From NCBI RefSeq assembly GCF_004168285.1, contig NZ_SEWF01000046.1, positions 1 to 52,679 of the forward strand: DNA of 52,679 nucleotides. The letters are read 5' to 3'. Shown one piece after another: positions 51,760 to 52,679 of the stretch. The stretch is from Emticicia agri (lineage in GTDB: Bacteria > Bacteroidota > Bacteroidia > Cytophagales > Spirosomataceae). Numbering within the stretch: position 1 is the stretch's first letter; each line of letters starts with the position of its first letter. The notes beneath the pieces are model-generated. The model saw only the letters and a list, made by a program, of their open reading frames with translations, was not told the DNA's origin and did no database searches. The position numbers and the translations under genes were made by a program.

Positions 51760-51963
51760 AATGTCGGGTATTTAATGCTTATAAAATGGCTAAACGTGAT
51801 TTTTTCGGTCTAAACTAAGCGATAATTGCCGATAAATCCAATCAGTTTCTAATATTTAAAGGCTTGGGTACTTATAGGCTTGATACCTAAATAGCAGTTT
51901 TTTTAACTAACTGTTTTCTGAACGAATAGTTTAATGGGCAAAATTATATCTACATATATACTA

Positions 51964-52679
51964 CTATACAATTTGGATTATTGAATATTTTTTTTTCTTA
52001 ATAAAGGACAAATATTTGTTCAAATCAAACCAGCTAATTATACAATTACTAATAGCTTGCAATCCATTTCTAAAAATAGAGACGGCAGGATATTTATCTC
52101 CATTTTTGTATTTTATTGTTCTAATTTTTTGCACTTTTTGTTGAATAATTCCTTCCCTTATTGCTAAAATATAGGCGACAACTACTAAGCTAATCATCAA
52201 ACGGATTTTTTTCAAATCAGTTAATGACATATCCTCTAAGTTAAATCCATTAGTCTTCATATGCTTAAATCGGACCGCCGAAGCGGCAATATTCAATTTT
52301 CCAACGTTTTGCATACTGTTTTCCGATTCTTTTTTTATTTAAAACATTGGTAATCAAATAGATAATAGGCTCACCTTTATTATCAGAACGCCACATCTCA
52401 ATTCTGTATTTTTGTCCACAAACAGTAAAAATAGCCTGAGAATAGCCTTTTCTTGTTGCTTTCATCTCTAATTCCTCATAACTGTAGCCACTATCTTCGA
52501 TTGGTTTACGATACATCCCCTTACGTAAGCGGATAACAAAATTTAACTCAAAGGCAAGCAAATGGCTAAACCATTCTTTTCCTATAAACTCTCTATCGGC
52601 TATCAATAGTTTGCCATGCAAATCTATGAGTACAAATGCCTTACGAATGAAATTGATACGATCCTTTTCTGATAATACA
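51964..52679 (-). pseudogene. IS4-family transposase, disrupted by a 16-nt insertion and cut by the window edge
   Basis: The 3' two-thirds of an IS4-type DDE transposase. The frame is open to the window edge (VLSEKDRINFIRKAF before LHGKLLIADREFIGKEW, with the second catalytic Asp). It stops shortly after KRWKIEYC; the next frame resumes at FKHMKTNGFNLEDM. Removing 16 nt (52270-52285 on the plus strand) joins them as YAKRWKIEYCFKHMK, an exact Y-(2)-R-(3)-E-(6)-K IS4 signature. The insertion is G+C-rich in an A+T-rich gene. The final segment (51964 on) is also complete to its stop. The element's terminal repeats were not identified. Confidence 0.82.
52270..52285. other. 16-nt GC-rich insertion in the IS4-family transposase
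   Basis: The bases (TCGGACCGCCGAAGCG on the plus strand) have 12 G/C of 16 and break the reading frame inside the Y-R-E-K motif. On the coding strand they contain CCGC-TTCG-GCGG, a four-base-pair stem with the very stable UUCG tetraloop in RNA. No duplication of flanking sequence is seen. Confidence 0.65.

Noticed and set aside
51964-52314. An independent 116-aa protein
   Set aside because: Its first 16 codons span the 16-nt insertion; it is the out-of-frame C-terminal part of the IS4-family transposase.
1-52679. tRNA, rRNA or phage genes
   Set aside because: I looked for tRNA-like arms, rRNA-like GC-rich blocks and phage structural genes in the gaps and saw none.

Overview
The window looks like a chromosomal segment of an AT-rich Bacteroidota bacterium, most likely Cytophagales (Spirosomataceae or a relative). 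The signs are a TonB-dependent receptor with a CarboxypepD_reg-like N-terminal domain, CHU_C-associated Ig-like repeats, a Thermus-type isocitrate dehydrogenase, stand-alone LytTR proteins, ECF sigma/membrane-protein pairs, many signal-peptide or lipoprotein products of unknown function, and TAnnTTTG-type promoter boxes. I saw no rRNA, tRNA, CRISPR array, prophage or plasmid replication genes. Placement below the phylum is an inference from gene style.

Both ends of the window are insertion sequences. The left end (1-1006) is an IS982-family element with 16-bp inverted repeats. It abuts a headless gene remnant, which is fused at a rearrangement junction (about 1230) to a truncated, frameshifted Ig/ELWK-repeat surface protein (to 3276). 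The right end (51964-52679) is a broken IS4-family transposase with a 16-nt GC-rich insertion inside its Y-R-E-K motif. A third element, of the IS5 family with an A8 slippery site (20543-21499), splits a lipoprotein gene. Other decay: a one-base frameshift in the gene at 7431-7915 and a badly degraded acyltransferase at 31601-32083.

Region by region. 3771-7330: TonB receptor plus a small gene, divergent from a MarR regulator, with an 18-bp-arm palindrome between them that is a good operator candidate. 7431-10757: icd with a small partner, divergent from a LysR regulator. 10898-11060: a 163-bp imperfect palindrome that is probably a non-autonomous repeat. 11093-19541: SDR enzyme, Crp-like regulator, DUF4394 lipoprotein, and an ABC exporter whose permease is fused to an M1 metallopeptidase. 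19738-25180: lipoproteins, IS5, PhyH oxygenase, DUF72, a Gln-rich disordered protein and an exported DJ-1/PfpI protein. 25246-31399: a GlxA-type regulator and a compact RsbR-RsbS-RsbT stressosome operon with a response regulator, an RsbX-like phosphatase and a PAS histidine kinase. 32137-45216: mostly cell-envelope and hydrolase genes (GlsB-like protein, C1q-like protein, lipase, esterases, alkaline phosphatase, acyltransferase) plus an ECF sigma / membrane-barrel pair.

The least explained part is 45503-51759. It holds a sigma factor, a single-pass TPR protein with an anti-sigma-like N-terminus, 1.1 kb of non-coding DNA with degenerate repeats, a 208-aa beta-rich protein with a proline-rich tail, an exported membrane-anchored TPR-CHAT protease with its Cys/His dyad, and a LytTR protein, all on the minus strand. 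I propose it as a sigma-controlled CHAT-protease module. The stressosome operon follows an architecture known in outline from other phyla and from Bacteroidota; its output through a histidine kinase is the part worth testing.
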